DNA from: Marinobacterium sedimentorum
GTDB lineage: Bacteria > Pseudomonadota > Gammaproteobacteria > Pseudomonadales > Balneatricaceae
Direction: 5' to 3'
DNA: 64,000 nucleotides
NCBI RefSeq assembly: GCF_024267675.1
Contig: NZ_JALDYX010000018.1
Coordinates: 1 to 64,000 of the forward strand
Shown: in pieces, positions 27,838 to 38,615 of the stretch
Numbering within the stretch: position 1 is the stretch's first letter
Layout: each line of letters begins with the position of its first letter
Position numbers and translations under genes: made by a program
The notes under the pieces: model-generated
What the model was told of the DNA's origin: nothing
What the model saw: the letters and a program-made list of their open reading frames with translations, nothing else
Database searches by the model: none

Positions 27838-29097
27838 TTACTCGGCGCTTTCTTCAGCACTGGCGGCTTGTTCAGTCTCGTCGCCCCCAGCCCACTGGCC
27901 GATACGGAAGATGATGAACTCGGCTGGTTTTACCGGCGCTATACCGACCTCTGTGATCAGCCGGCCAGCATCGACCACCTCAGTCGGGTTTGTTTCGGCG
28001 TCACATTTGACGAAGAAAGCCTGCTCAGGCGTCGTGCCCTTGAGTGCACCGTCCCGCCATAACAACGTAAGAAACGCTCGAATATCGCGTTCCACTGACT
28101 TCCAGGTGCGTTCATCGTTGGGTTCAAATACCGTCCAGCGGGTGCCGCCGGCGATGGTTTCCTCGATCATGTTGAACAGCCGCCGCACGTTGATATATCG
28201 CCATTCGCTGGCCTGCTCCGCAAGAGTACGGGCACCCCAGACCCTGATACCGGCATCAGGGAAGAAACGAATGCAGTTCACACCCTTGCTGTTAAGTTCT
28301 CCCTGTTCCTCACGCGTCACCTGGTACGTCAGGCCCAGCGCCCCTCGCACGCCGACGTTGGCTGGTGCCTTGTGCACGCCACGCGTGCTGTCCGTCTGTG
28401 CATAGAGCCCGGCGAGATGACCGGATGGTGGCGTATTGACGATCGCGCCAGCGCGCAGCGGGTCGCGCGCCCTGATCCATGGAAAGTAAAAAGCGCCGAA
28501 GCCCCGGTCACTGTTGCGAGGGCGCAGTCCCACGGCCGCCTGACCACCCCGGCGACGCGGTGCCGTTTCGCCCTCCTCGGCATCACCACCTTTGGCCGGC
28601 GTCACCGCGGCCGTAGCCACCTCTTTCAACAGGTCAATGTTCTCAACCAGCTCCGGGCAGTCGAGGATGGCAAAGCGATCACCGAGCGACTCGCAATGCG
28701 ACAACAGGGCATCGTGCGACATAACGTCAGATATTCCCGGCGCTGCCACTATGGCTATTTCGTCGATCTGCTCAAGGCAGGTGATCCCGGTGCGTTGCCG
28801 TGCGTCGCCTGCAATGGAATTACCGGGCCCCACATTGACGACGTAGCAGCGTCCGCCTCCATTGTTGAAAAAACCGAATACCGCCCGGGCAAGGTCAGTG
28901 CTCTCGCTGTCTGGGCTCACGAATTCCCTGACGAACTGTGACCAGTTATTGATCGCCACCGCCTCGTTTAGATGGGCATCGCCCGCCGGCGCCACGCCAA
29001 GAAAAGCCGCGGTACTGGTTCCCGCCGCCGTCAGCGGTCTGGCGCCAGTAGAAACCTCCTCGATATAAATGCCGGGTGTCATGTAACTTGTTGCCAT
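27838..29097 (-). CDS. Contractile tail sheath protein
   Basis: The 419-residue product starts at 29097 (MATSYMTPGIYIEEVSTGAR), where AGAGGA lies eight bases upstream; the longer frame to 29166 reaches into the preceding gene. PGIYIEEVSTGARPL at the N-terminus and the C-terminal half (WRYINVRRLFNMIEETIAGG, FEPNDERTWKSVERDIRAFL, EVGIAPVKPAEFIIFRIGQW) are the conserved sheath core. The insertion domain seen in longer sheaths is short here. There is a single sheath gene, unlike the three of Afp. Confidence 0.95.
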   Translation of the reverse strand: MATSYMTPGIYIEEVSTGARPLTAAGTSTAAFLGVAPAGDAHLNEAVAINNWSQFVREFVSPDSESTDLARAVFGFFNNGGGRCYVVNVGPGNSIAGDARQRTGITCLEQIDEIAIVAAPGISDVMSHDALLSHCESLGDRFAILDCPELVENIDLLKEVATAAVTPAKGGDAEEGETAPRRRGGQAAVGLRPRNSDRGFGAFYFPWIRARDPLRAGAIVNTPPSGHLAGLYAQTDSTRGVHKAPANVGVRGALGLTYQVTREEQGELNSKGVNCIRFFPDAGIRVWGARTLAEQASEWRYINVRRLFNMIEETIAGGTRWTVFEPNDERTWKSVERDIRAFLTLLWRDGALKGTTPEQAFFVKCDAETNPTEVVDAGRLITEVGIAPVKPAEFIIFRIGQWAGGDETEQAASAEESAE

Positions 29098-29098
29098 G

Positions 29099-29851
29099 TC
29101 AAACATCCTCTGGATCGATATGGATGATGAGAGGCTCCAGATCGCCGGCCCTGTAATGGGCCTCAATCATGAATTCGCGACCCCGGGCCTGAATGTGAAA
29201 ACGCTGTACCGCCGTCGTGGAAGGGATAGCCGCAAAGCGGAAACACCCGCGTGCATCGGTGTGTGCCCTCAGACGCAACCCCGGGAGCGACACGCGCGCA
29301 TTGGCGATGGGTATGTCATGTGGCCCCAGCAGCAGTCCTGTCATGCTTTCCATGGGGTATGCATTCAGCTCGATCGCCGACTTGATCAATCTGACAGGTT
29401 CTTCGGATCGTTCACGCCGCAGGGATAGACGGAGCATAAACGCAGGACGTGGGACCACCCCGAATGCCTGCCATAGCAGGCTCGATATGGGTGTCAGGTC
29501 GACCTCGAATTCAGCCATTTCCATGGCTCCAAACGCCAGCGCCCAGAGCATCGAATGCGACATTTCGGGACTGGGTGCCCAAGCTGTTACCAGATACCCC
29601 AGCTCTATTTGTTGCGGACTTCGTCGCGGACCCTTGGCGGGCGAAGAAGCATGGAGATCAAGCAGATAAAGACCAACCAGCGGAGCGGCTCCCTGGTCAG
29701 CAGGGGCAGACAGCGAAACAGCCATACCGGGCAACAGTGCATCAACCCAGTCCTTCAGACGCTGATCGGCATCCTCCAGGGTGCTTGCGCCTGAACCCCG
29801 TTTGGTACCACCGACCGCAGTGTCTCCATCCTTATCGGTTGAAGCATTCAC
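29099..29851 (-). CDS. DUF4255/Pvc16-like tail terminator with C-terminal beta domain
   Basis: This is the first gene of the injection-system operon. The start is taken as GTG at 29851 because AAGGACAGG precedes it; a GTG at 29875 is the alternative and has no ribosome site. Residues about 15-170 resemble the DUF4255 (Pvc16/Afp16) cap family: a predicted helix DADQRLKDWVDALLPG and the segment IELGYLVTAWAPSPEMSHSM. The last about 85 residues (MTGLLLGPHDIPIANARVSL, ARGCFRFAAIP) look like a carboxypeptidase-regulatory-type beta sandwich fused to it. The cap limits tube and sheath length in related systems. The stop lies one base before the sheath start. Confidence 0.75.
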   Translation of the reverse strand: MNASTDKDGDTAVGGTKRGSGASTLEDADQRLKDWVDALLPGMAVSLSAPADQGAAPLVGLYLLDLHASSPAKGPRRSPQQIELGYLVTAWAPSPEMSHSMLWALAFGAMEMAEFEVDLTPISSLLWQAFGVVPRPAFMLRLSLRRERSEEPVRLIKSAIELNAYPMESMTGLLLGPHDIPIANARVSLPGLRLRAHTDARGCFRFAAIPSTTAVQRFHIQARGREFMIEAHYRAGDLEPLIIHIDPEDV

Positions 29852-30251
29852 AACCTGTCCTTGTGGTTCTACCACTGAATATCGTTGTCATTTCGAGGTG
29901 ATTGGTCACTATCAACTCGCGCCAGCGTAGCGCTTAACTATTAGTTCAGTTCTGATCCGAATTCCATGTTTGGGATCTTGCGCATTAACAGCCGAACTTG
30001 AGGAACAAGTTAACGCTGTCTATCACCCGGCGCCCCGTTGTCATTGTCGGTCTATGATCAGGCTAAAAACAGCGCAGTGGTCTCAACCACTGATGTCAAA
30101 GGGCCCGGCATCCCTCATCCGGATGGCGCCCGAATGCGCTATCTGAGCTCGCCCCAGTCTGGGTCGGCACACCTATCCACGCCCTTCGCTGTCGAAGTAA
30201 GCAATTCTGACTGATACTTAGCGGGCCCACAGGATAACAAGACAGAGAACC
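29852..30251. other. Divergent region between the eCIS operon and gdhB1
   Basis: This 400-bp gap must hold the promoters of both the minus-strand injection operon and gdhB1. A small hairpin, AACTTG/CAAGTT with a 5-nt loop, lies at about 29995-30011. No gene is seen. I looked for the spaced ArgR operator found before gdhB2 and did not find it. Confidence 0.5.
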
Positions 30252-33200
30252 ATGGCCCTGAACTTTGCACACCACAGCCGCGTAACAACCGACTTGCAGG
30301 CGCTAATCAGTGCCCGACATTCCACCCACGAGGCCGAACAGCTGCAGCGCCTCAGCGAGCATGTATTCCACCCCCAGGCCGACGAAGCCGCCGGTGACAC
30401 CAGCATGACGGCAGAAGACCGCTACGGCGCCCTGCTCAATATCTGGCACAGTCTGCAGCAACGCCTGCCACAGCAAACCCTGATCCGCGCCTACAATCCT
30501 GATGCGCAACAGGATCACTGGCACAACTCCCACAGCGTGATCGAAATTGTCATGGACGACATGCCCTTCATCGTCGCCAGCTGTGCCACCGAGCTCGCCC
30601 GCCAGGGTCTGTCGATCCACCGCCAGATCTATCCGATATACCGCGTTGAACGCGATGAACAGGGTCGGCTGCTGCAACTTTGCGACAACAGCAAGGACGC
30701 TCCCGGCCAGACCGTTGAAACCCTGGTGCGCTTTGAAATCGATCGCCAGACCAGCCCCCAGGTACTGGAGCATCTGGAGTCGCGTCTGCAGCAGGTGCTG
30801 CTTGATGTGCGCTACACGGTGGCCGACTGGAAACCCTTGCTGGCACGGGTCGAAGAGGCCGCCAGCTGGTGCGAAAAAAGTGAGGTCTGCAGCCTGTGCG
30901 AGGACAACCACGAGGCCGTGGAGCTGTTGCGCTGGATGGCCGATGGCAACTTTCTGTTTGTCGGCTTTCGCTTTTACCGGGTCGAACCCATCGAAGGCAA
31001 ACGCTACCGACTGCACTATGAGGACGGCAGCGGTCTGGGTTGCTTTCGCGATCCCATTTCCGAGTCCCAGCGCACCCTGGAGCTGGACGACCATCTCAGC
31101 CGTCAGCTGGAGGCACCGGAGATGCTGGTGCTGACCAAGTCATCCACCCGCTCCACCGTGCAGCAGCAGGCGCACTTTGATTTCATCGGCGTAAAGAAAA
31201 CCTCGCCCGACGGCCAGGTCATCGGCGAGTGGCGTTTTTTCGGGCTTTATTCCAGCAAGGCCTATGACACCCCCATCACCCAGATTCCGCGCATTCGCCA
31301 ACACGTGCAGCGCCTGCTGGATGCCTCCGGCATGCCCAGCGACACCCATGGCTACAAGGCGCTGCGCCATATCATCTACGGCTACCCACGGGACGAGCTG
31401 CTGCAGGCCAGCTACGACCAGCTGCACGAAACCATCAACGGTATGCTGGAGTGCGTGGAGCAGCGCCGCTTTGGTGTCTTTCTGCGCCCCGACACCTACG
31501 GTCGCTTTATCAACGTCATGATGCTGGTGCCGCGGGATCAGTACAATACCGATGTTCGCATCCGCGTACAGGACATACTGCTGCGCCAGCTGCAGGGGCA
31601 CAGCGCCGAATACAGCGTGCGCCTGAGCGAGCAGCCGCTGGCCATGATCCAGTTCAGCATCCACTGCAAGCAGGCTCATCGCCAGGAGTACAACCGCGAC
31701 CTGCTGCGCAGCCTGATCGCCGATACCATCCAGAGCTGGCAGGACAAGCTGCATCAGGCGTTGCTGCACAATTTTGACGAAGCCGAGGCCAATCGGCTGT
31801 TTGAGCGTTTTGGGGCGCAGTTCCCCGCCGCCTACCGCGACAATCACAGCCCCCGCACGGCGGTGGCCGACATCCAGGAGCTCAACGCCCTGCACGCGGC
31901 CCTGACCACCCAGCTGTACCGTCCCGACACAGGCCCCGTGCGCTTCAAGGTACTGGGGCGCGGCCGCAGCCTGGCCCTGTCCGATGTACTACCGATCCTG
32001 GAACACCTGGGTGTTCGAGTGCTGGATGCCACCCCCTATGCCATCGGTGAAGAGGACGAGCAGGCGTTCTGGATCATCGATTTTCGCCTGGACAGCGAAA
32101 CCGAATTTGACCTCGGCAACAGCGCCCTGCGCGAACAGTTCCAGCAGAGCTTCATCCGCACCTACTACGGCGAACTGGAGGATGACCGCTTCAATCAGCT
32201 GATTCTGCGCGCCGGCATTTCCTATCACCAGGTCACCCTGCTGCGGGCCCTGTGCAAGTACCTGCTGCAGCTCGGCCTGCCCTTCAGTCAGCACTATATC
32301 GAGCTGGCTCTGTTCCGCAACCCGCAGATCTGCCGCCAGTTGCTGGCACTGTTCAATGCCCGCTTCGACCCCCAGGCACCGCCGGGCAGCAAGGCACTGG
32401 GCCAATTGCTGGCGGCCGATATCCTGGCCGCGCTGGAAACCGTCGACAATCTCGACGAAGACCGCATCCTGCGCCACTACCTGGGCGTGATCAACGCCAT
32501 GCTGCGCACCAACTACTACCAGGCCGATGAAGAGCAGGACAAAGGCTATCTGAGCTTCAAGCTCAATACCCGTGCGCTGACATTCGCCCCCGAACCGCGC
32601 CCGGCCTTCGAGATTTTCGTCTATGCGCCCTGGGTCGAGGGCGTACACCTGCGCGCCGGCCCCATTGCCCGCGGCGGCCTGCGCTGGTCGGATCGGCGCG
32701 AGGATTTCCGCACCGAAGTACTGGGCCTGGTCAAGGCGCAGATGGTGAAGAATTCGGTCATAGTGCCGGTCGGCGCCAAGGGCGGTTTCGTACCCAAGCA
32801 GCTGCCCACAGGTGGCGATCGCAACGCCATCCAGGCCGAGGTGATCCGCTGCTACGAAACCTTTATCCGCGGCCTGCTCGATATCACCGACAACCGCGTC
32901 GGCGATGACATAGTGACGCCCGCCAATGTCATCTGCCACGACGACCCGGACCCTTACCTGGTGGTCGCCGCCGACAAGGGCACCGCCACCTTCTCCGACA
33001 TCGCCAACCGCATCAGCGCCGAGTACGGCTTCTGGCTCGGCGATGCCTTTGCCTCCGGCGGCAGCAATGGCTATGACCACAAAAAGATGGGCATCACCGC
33101 ACGCGGCGCCTGGGAGTCGGTCAAGCGCCTGTTCCGCGAGCAGAACCGCAACTGCCAGAGCGAAGATTTCAGCGTGGTGGGCGTCGGCGACATGGCGGGC

Positions 33201-35066
33201 GATGTGTTCGGCAACGGCATGCTGCTGTCACGGCATATCTGCCTGGTGGCCGCCTTCAACCACCAGCACATCTTTATCGACCCCAGACCCGATGCCGACT
33301 CCAGCTGGCAGGAACGCAAGCGGCTGTTCGAGCTGCCGCGCTCCAGCTGGGAGGACTATGACCAGAGCCTGATCTCCGCCGGCGGCGGTCTCTACAAGCG
33401 CAGCGCCAAGCATATAGACCTGAGCCCCGAAGCCCAGGCGCTGCTTGCCACCGAACAGACCCGCTTTACGCCCAACGAGCTGATCCGGGTAATTCTCAAG
33501 GCACCGGTGGACCTGTTGTGGAACGGCGGCATCGGCACCTATATCAAGGCCAGCCAGGAGAGCCACGACCAGGTGGGTGATCGCAGCAACGACAATGTGC
33601 GGGTCGACGCCAGCGAGCTGCGCCTTAAGGTCATCGGCGAGGGCGGCAACCTGGGCCTGACCCAGCGCGCGCGCATCGAGTTCGCGCGCCAGGGGGGCCT
33701 GATCAACACCGATGCCATCGACAACGCCGGTGGCGTGGATTCGTCCGACCACGAGGTCAACCTGAAAATCCTGCTCAACCAGCAGGTGATCGCCGGCACG
33801 CTCGACGCGGACGAGCGCAACCCGCTGCTCGAAAGCATGACCGAGGATATCGCCCGCCTGGTGCTGCGGCACAGCTACGGACAGTGCCAGATTCTCAGCG
33901 CCGCCAACCAGGTCGCACCCAGGCGCATCAACGACCACCGCCGCCTGATGCAGCAGCTGGAAAAGGCCGGGCGCCTCAACCGCGAGCTGGAATACCTGCC
34001 CAGCGACGAGCAACTGGATGAACTGGCACGCAACGGCCAGGGCCTGACCCGCCCGGAGATTGCGGTATTGCTGGCCTACAGCAAGCTATGGCTGTGCGAT
34101 CAGCTAATTGCGGACGGCATCGGTGACGATCCCTGTCTGGCCCGGGAGCTGCACAATTACTTTCCCGATGTGATCCAGCAGCGCTTCGGGGCTGCGCTGC
34201 AGCAGCACCCGCTGCACCCGCAGCTGATTGCCACCCACTGCACCAACCTGATCTGCAACCGCATGGGCTCGACCCTGGTCAGCTACCTGCAGAGCGAAGC
34301 CCATTGCAGCGCGCTGGATGCGGTACGCGCCTGGATGGTCGCCCACCAGCTGCTGGACATGCCCGCGATCTGGCGGGAACTCGAATGCTTTGAAAGTCAG
34401 CTGGAGGACAGTCTGTTCCGCCGCCAGCTGCTGCGCATCCATTCGCTGCTCGAACGTACCAGCCTCTGGGTGCTGCGCAGCCACGGCAACAACCTGGACA
34501 TCGCCGACCTGCTGGCACGCTACGGCAGCAGTGTCACCGAGGTGAGCGACATGCTGCTGCCCTACCTTGATGCCGCTGAGCAGGAACATCTGCAGCACGA
34601 CAGCGAGGCCCTGCAGGACACAGGACTTCCCGTCGCCCTGGCCCAGCGCCTGGCGACCCTGGCCAACCTGTCCCGCGGACTGGAAATTGTCGCGCTCTGC
34701 CTGAAAAGCGGACAGGACAGCAAGACGGCGAGCCGCGTCTATTTCACCCTGGAGCAGCACCTGGAACTGGGCCCACTGCGCAAGATGATCCTGGCGCTGC
34801 CGGAACGGGACCTGTGGCAGCGCAAGGCCCGCCGCGCCCTTTCACTGGAAGTCGATGGCGCCCTGGCCCAGGCCTGCGCAGCAGTACTCAGCGGCATCAA
34901 AAGCTGCGATGATCTGGATCAGCGCCTGCAGCACTGGCAGACCCAGAGCAGGCCCATCCTGCAGCACCTGCAACAGCTGTTCAGTGAAATACGCAGCAGC
35001 GACACACCGGACCTGCCCATGCTGTCCGTCGCCGTGCGGGAACTGAGCAACCTGCGCAACCTGTAA
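30252..35066 (+). CDS. gdhB: NAD-specific glutamate dehydrogenase, 180-kDa class (copy 1)
   Basis: This 1604-residue enzyme oxidises glutamate to 2-oxoglutarate and ammonia with NAD. The length is that of the large GDH class (Pseudomonas GdhB, about 1600). The N-terminal ACT-like regulatory regions occupy about residues 1-700. The catalytic core begins near residue 775 with [40 protein letters not shown] and [12 protein letters not shown], then [15 protein letters not shown] in the nucleotide-binding domain. The C-terminal helical region follows. A close paralogue lies at 43493-48310. The aminotransferase gene starts 23 bp downstream. Confidence 0.95.
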   Translation: MALNFAHHSRVTTDLQALISARHSTHEAEQLQRLSEHVFHPQADEAAGDTSMTAEDRYGALLNIWHSLQQRLPQQTLIRAYNPDAQQDHWHNSHSVIEIVMDDMPFIVASCATELARQGLSIHRQIYPIYRVERDEQGRLLQLCDNSKDAPGQTVETLVRFEIDRQTSPQVLEHLESRLQQVLLDVRYTVADWKPLLARVEEAASWCEKSEVCSLCEDNHEAVELLRWMADGNFLFVGFRFYRVEPIEGKRYRLHYEDGSGLGCFRDPISESQRTLELDDHLSRQLEAPEMLVLTKSSTRSTVQQQAHFDFIGVKKTSPDGQVIGEWRFFGLYSSKAYDTPITQIPRIRQHVQRLLDASGMPSDTHGYKALRHIIYGYPRDELLQASYDQLHETINGMLECVEQRRFGVFLRPDTYGRFINVMMLVPRDQYNTDVRIRVQDILLRQLQGHSAEYSVRLSEQPLAMIQFSIHCKQAHRQEYNRDLLRSLIADTIQSWQDKLHQALLHNFDEAEANRLFERFGAQFPAAYRDNHSPRTAVADIQELNALHAALTTQLYRPDTGPVRFKVLGRGRSLALSDVLPILEHLGVRVLDATPYAIGEEDEQAFWIIDFRLDSETEFDLGNSALREQFQQSFIRTYYGELEDDRFNQLILRAGISYHQVTLLRALCKYLLQLGLPFSQHYIELALFRNPQICRQLLALFNARFDPQAPPGSKALGQLLAADILAALETVDNLDEDRILRHYLGVINAMLRTNYYQADEEQDKGYLSFKLNTRALTFAPEPRPAFEIFVYAPWVEGVHLRAGPIARGGLRWSDRREDFRTEVLGLVKAQMVKNSVIVPVGAKGGFVPKQLPTGGDRNAIQAEVIRCYETFIRGLLDITDNRVGDDIVTPANVICHDDPDPYLVVAADKGTATFSDIANRISAEYGFWLGDAFASGGSNGYDHKKMGITARGAWESVKRLFREQNRNCQSEDFSVVGVGDMAGDVFGNGMLLSRHICLVAAFNHQHIFIDPRPDADSSWQERKRLFELPRSSWEDYDQSLISAGGGLYKRSAKHIDLSPEAQALLATEQTRFTPNELIRVILKAPVDLLWNGGIGTYIKASQESHDQVGDRSNDNVRVDASELRLKVIGEGGNLGLTQRARIEFARQGGLINTDAIDNAGGVDSSDHEVNLKILLNQQVIAGTLDADERNPLLESMTEDIARLVLRHSYGQCQILSAANQVAPRRINDHRRLMQQLEKAGRLNRELEYLPSDEQLDELARNGQGLTRPEIAVLLAYSKLWLCDQLIADGIGDDPCLARELHNYFPDVIQQRFGAALQQHPLHPQLIATHCTNLICNRMGSTLVSYLQSEAHCSALDAVRAWMVAHQLLDMPAIWRELECFESQLEDSLFRRQLLRIHSLLERTSLWVLRSHGNNLDIADLLARYGSSVTEVSDMLLPYLDAAEQEHLQHDSEALQDTGLPVALAQRLATLANLSRGLEIVALCLKSGQDSKTASRVYFTLEQHLELGPLRKMILALPERDLWQRKARRALSLEVDGALAQACAAVLSGIKSCDDLDQRLQHWQTQSRPILQHLQQLFSEIRSSDTPDLPMLSVAVRELSNLRNL

Positions 35067-35089
35067 TGGAATCATGCGAGAGGACAGCC

Positions 35090-36307
35090 ATGACAAGTAC
35101 CCCGGTAAACCGGCAAACCTTTGATGAAGTAATGGTGCCCAACTATGCGCCCCAGGCCATAGTTCCGGTGCGCGGCCAGGGCTCGCACCTGTGGGACCAG
35201 GAAGGCCACGACTATATCGACCTGGCCGGCGGCATTGCCGTCAACCTGCTGGGCCACTGTCACCCGCAACTGGTGCAGGCACTCAAGGATCAGGCTGACA
35301 CTCTCTGGCATCTGAGCAACGTCTACACCAATGAACCGGCACTGGCGCTGGCGCAGCAGCTGACCCAGCAGACCTTTGCCGAACGGGTGTTCTTTGCCAA
35401 CTCAGGCGCCGAGGCCAACGAAGCGGCCTTCAAGCTGGCACGCAAATATGCCTACGACCATGTGGGCCCGCAGAAGCACGAAATCATCGCCTTCGAGCAG
35501 TCCTTCCACGGTCGCACCCTTTTTACCGTCAGCGTCGGTGGCCAGCCCAAGTACCGCCAGGGCTTTGAACCGGCTCCCGGCGGCATTACCCATGTGCCCT
35601 ACAACGATATAGAGGCGCTCAAGGCAGTCATTTCAGAACGTACCTGCGCCGTCGTGATGGAACCCATTCTGGGTGAAGGCGGCATCATCCCGGCCACGGC
35701 GGCATTCGCCCGGGCGGTGCGCGAGCTGTGCGACCAGCACAATGCGCTGCTGATCTACGATGAAATCCAGACCGGTGTAGGCCGTACCGGCAAGCTGTTC
35801 GCCTATATGGGTATGGGCGTAACACCCGACATTCTCACCAGCGCCAAGGGTCTGGGCGGCGGTTTCCCCATCGGTGCCATGCTGACCACCGCCGATATCG
35901 CCGCCAGCTTTGGCTTTGGCGCCCACGGCAGCACCTTCGGCGGCAACCCCCTGGCCTGCGCCGTGGCCGGCAAAGTGCTCGACATTGTCAGCGATCCCGC
36001 GCTGCTGGCCGATGTCAGCCGCAAACATGGCCTCATTGTCGAGCACCTGCAACGCATCGGTGACAAGCTGGAAATCTTCAAGCAGATCCGCGGCGCAGGC
36101 CTCCTGATCGGTGCAGAACTGATCGATGCCTGGCATGGCAAGGCCGGTGAGTTTCTCGCCGCCGCCCGCGCCCAGGGGCTGCTGATCCTGATGGCCGGCC
36201 CCAATGTGCTGCGCTTTACGCCCTCTCTGATCATCCCCGATGAGGATATCAACGCCGCCATGGTGAAGCTGGAAGCGGCCATCGAGCAGGTACTGGCTCA
36301 GCAGTGA
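35090..36307 (+). CDS. Class III aminotransferase, AstC/ArgD type (copy 1)
   Basis: The 405-residue product should use PLP to transfer the terminal amino group of N-succinyl- or N-acetylornithine, or a related omega-amino compound, to 2-oxoglutarate. The start at 35090 follows GAGAGGAC; the longer frame reaches back to the gdhB stop. Class III features are [47 protein letters not shown] and the PLP lysine in [16 protein letters not shown]. It is very similar to the copy in the ast operon (48333-49559). Pairing with gdhB1 makes metabolic sense, because the dehydrogenase uses the glutamate formed by the transaminase. It overlaps the convergent racemase-like gene by 59 bp. Confidence 0.92.
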   Translation: MTSTPVNRQTFDEVMVPNYAPQAIVPVRGQGSHLWDQEGHDYIDLAGGIAVNLLGHCHPQLVQALKDQADTLWHLSNVYTNEPALALAQQLTQQTFAERVFFANSGAEANEAAFKLARKYAYDHVGPQKHEIIAFEQSFHGRTLFTVSVGGQPKYRQGFEPAPGGITHVPYNDIEALKAVISERTCAVVMEPILGEGGIIPATAAFARAVRELCDQHNALLIYDEIQTGVGRTGKLFAYMGMGVTPDILTSAKGLGGGFPIGAMLTTADIAASFGFGAHGSTFGGNPLACAVAGKVLDIVSDPALLADVSRKHGLIVEHLQRIGDKLEIFKQIRGAGLLIGAELIDAWHGKAGEFLAAARAQGLLILMAGPNVLRFTPSLIIPDEDINAAMVKLEAAIEQVLAQQ

Positions 36308-37382
36308 GTGCCGGTTGTCGGAACTGTTTGCAGACATAGGGCGAGAGCATGGCCTGCACCAGGGCACCGTAGCCTGGAACAAAGCGGATCCGCTCGCCGA
36401 TACGGTGCGGCCCGCTGCGGGTCAGGTCCAGGATCAGGTGATCCGACGAGGCCCCGATCACCTCGATTCGCGGATCGGCAGGCCTGAGTGTTGCCAGGTC
36501 CGTATCGAGGCGGCCGAGCCCGACAATCCCGCGGATCCGGGGCCCGCGGTCCTCGAAGTGCGGCACCTGGCCAAAGGCATCCAGTACCACCTCGCCCTCC
36601 GGCAAGGAGGGTTTCGTCTGGATCTCGATCAGTTCGGCCTCCAGCTCGAAAACCCCGGTATGCAGGCCCGGCAGCGGCTCATCGGTATAGGGATTACGCC
36701 CCAGCAGCATCGAAAAGCCGACCCGCAGCTGATTGATTCCCGCGGGCAGACGCCCCTGGAGCAACAGCGGCAGGGCGCCGGAATTGCCGCCGGACACATG
36801 CTCCAGGCGATAACCCAGCCGGGCTTCGACGTCCCTGGCACAGCGCACCAGTTCCGAAAGATTGGTTACCGTAGTGCGCACGCCCCCCAGACAGCCGAAA
36901 TTGCTGCCGATACCGACGACCCGGACCCCGCCCAGTGGTCGCAAGCGTTCAACCAGGGTCGGCAACTGCGCCGGCACCACACCTTCGCGACGATCGCCCA
37001 GTTCGACCATCAGCATGATCCGGTGCACCCGCCCCTGGCGCAACGCCGCCAGGTGCAAGGCCTCGATGGCGTCGTATTCCGAGTTCAGGCTGATGTCCGC
37101 GAGCCTGACCACCGCATCGGCGTGCGAGGGGGACGGCAGGCGCAACAACACCATGGGTGCATCAACCCCGGCCTGCTGCAGGCGCCCGATATTGTCCAGA
37201 CGCGAATCGGCCAGCATGCCACAGCCGCCGGCCAGAACCGCCCGTGCGATGCCCTCCAGACCACAGCCGGCCTTGACCACGGCAATCAGCTCAACGCCCT
37301 GGCGCTGGCACAGGGCCTGCAGCAGGCGCACGTTCTCGCTCAATAGCTGTTGATCAATATGCAGGCAGGCACTGGGATTCAT
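36249..37382 (-). CDS. PLP-dependent alanine/ornithine racemase-like enzyme
   Basis: The 377-residue product belongs to the fold III, alanine-racemase-type PLP enzymes. The PLP lysine is in [35 protein letters not shown] and [18 protein letters not shown] match the alanine/ornithine racemase subgroup rather than standard Alr. The start at 37382 ([13 protein letters not shown]) fits the fold; no good ribosome site is seen and a frame from 37460 is possible. Between those two starts lies an 8-bp inverted repeat, CGGGCCCG (37410-37433). Its place beside arginine and ornithine genes suggests ornithine or another basic amino acid as substrate (inference). It is divergent from the LysR gene. Confidence 0.8.
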   Translation of the reverse strand: MNPSACLHIDQQLLSENVRLLQALCQRQGVELIAVVKAGCGLEGIARAVLAGGCGMLADSRLDNIGRLQQAGVDAPMVLLRLPSPSHADAVVRLADISLNSEYDAIEALHLAALRQGRVHRIMLMVELGDRREGVVPAQLPTLVERLRPLGGVRVVGIGSNFGCLGGVRTTVTNLSELVRCARDVEARLGYRLEHVSGGNSGALPLLLQGRLPAGINQLRVGFSMLLGRNPYTDEPLPGLHTGVFELEAELIEIQTKPSLPEGEVVLDAFGQVPHFEDRGPRIRGIVGLGRLDTDLATLRPADPRIEVIGASSDHLILDLTRSGPHRIGERIRFVPGYGALVQAMLSPYVCKQFRQPALTAEPVPARWPLPASPWRR

Positions 37383-37495
37383 GGCGATGATACCGGTCAG
37401 ACTCGGGAGCGGGCCCGTTTCACGGCGGGCCCGATGGATAAGTCGACGGTAACAGAGCACCGAATATTGATAAAAATGTTATTCTAAATCTCGAA

Positions 37496-37512
37496 TATAG
37501 ATTTAATCTATA
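37496..37512. promoter_or_regulatory. Perfect 17-bp palindrome, likely LysR operator
   Basis: TATAGATT-T-AATCTATA lies 40 bp before the LysR start in the divergent gap with the racemase-like gene. The TATAG-N7-CTATA form and the T-N11-A core fit a LysR-type recognition site. It is the only perfect palindrome of this length in the gap. Confidence 0.7.
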
Positions 37513-37551
37513 CTCTGCCAACGCCACGCCAACAGCCTGTCGAGGGACCCC

Positions 37552-38487
37552 ATGGCCACCGAGTTCAACCCGCACAATCAGCTCGAACGCTTCGCCACCC
37601 GGCTGGACTGGAATCTGCTGCGCACCTTTATCTTTATCGTTCAGGCCCGCGGTATCAGCGCCGCGGCCGACCGCCTGAGCCTGCAGCAGCCCACCGTCAG
37701 CGCCGCGTTGAAACGCCTTGAGGGTTCCGTCGGGCGCAAGCTGATCGACCGCCGACCGGGGCATTTCGAACTGACGCCGGCCGGACAGAAACTGTACGAG
37801 GAAGCCACCCAGGTCTACCGCCAGGTTTCGCGCCTGAATGAAGTCATGCACGACGCCGATGTCGATACCACCGGCCATGTACGCATTATCAGTATCAGCC
37901 AGGTCACCAGTGACCGGCTCGATCAGTTGCTGCAGCGCTTTTTCGGGGCCCACCCGGGGGTGACACTGACAATTGAGATTGCGACCACCGCGGAGGTGAT
38001 CCGGGCGGTGGAAAAGAGCACCGTCACCCTGGGCATCTGCGATGCCGACATACCGACACCGCTGCACAAGGTGCTGCTCGGCCGCGAACAGTACGCCATC
38101 TTTTGCGGGCGCACGCACCGACTGTTCGGACGTCAGGGGCTGGAGCTGGAAGACTTGCGGGGCCAGGGCTATATCGGCTTCACCTCCGATGTGCTCGGGG
38201 GGGACTACATGGGTCCGGTGACCGCCATGCGGGCACTGGCGTCGATCGGCCAGCAGGTGCGGGGCTCCTCGAGCAATGTCGAGGAGGTCTGCCGGATGAT
38301 CGTCAACGGCATCGGCATCGGCGCCCTGCCGGCACACCTGGCCCGCCCCTTCGTCGAGCGAGGCGAGTTATGGCAACTACCGCCGTACAATGATTTACCG
38401 GAAGCGGACATCCAGCTGATCTACAATCCGCAATCGCGCTTCAGCGATGGCGAACGGGCCCTGATCGATGCGCTGGCAACGCTGTGA
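37552..38487 (+). CDS. LysR-type transcriptional regulator
   Basis: This 311-residue regulator has an N-terminal winged helix-turn-helix at about residues 20-80 (GISAAADRLSLQQPTVSAAL, KRLEGSVGRKLIDRRPGHFE) and an effector-binding domain from about 105. The start follows CGAGGG. The likely targets are itself and the divergent racemase-like gene, through the palindrome at 37496-37512. The inducer is unknown; a basic amino acid is plausible from the neighbours. Confidence 0.9.
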   Translation: MATEFNPHNQLERFATRLDWNLLRTFIFIVQARGISAAADRLSLQQPTVSAALKRLEGSVGRKLIDRRPGHFELTPAGQKLYEEATQVYRQVSRLNEVMHDADVDTTGHVRIISISQVTSDRLDQLLQRFFGAHPGVTLTIEIATTAEVIRAVEKSTVTLGICDADIPTPLHKVLLGREQYAIFCGRTHRLFGRQGLELEDLRGQGYIGFTSDVLGGDYMGPVTAMRALASIGQQVRGSSSNVEEVCRMIVNGIGIGALPAHLARPFVERGELWQLPPYNDLPEADIQLIYNPQSRFSDGERALIDALATL

Positions 38488-38615
38488 GTGACGATGGGGC
38501 AAGATGGGGTAAATAGTGAAGCGCACCCGTATTACACGGCTGCGCTTCGCACTGCTCTACGGCACCACAACAATAGTCGGACAATCGCAGGATGAACTTC
38601 AGCCCGACAGCGACC

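Noticed and set aside
18808..29851. Prophage or R-type pyocin
   Set aside because: No terminase, portal, capsid, integrase, phage regulator or attachment repeats are seen. LysM adaptor, DUF4255-like cap and J/I baseplate order are those of eCIS.
18808..29851. Type VI secretion system
   Set aside because: There is no TssB/TssC pair, TssJLM membrane complex or ClpV. The single long sheath protein is of the phage and eCIS type.
30188..30210. TGTCGA half-site before gdhB1 as an ArgR operator
   Set aside because: The AA following the eight-base spacer is only half present and no second half-site occurs 21 bp to either side.
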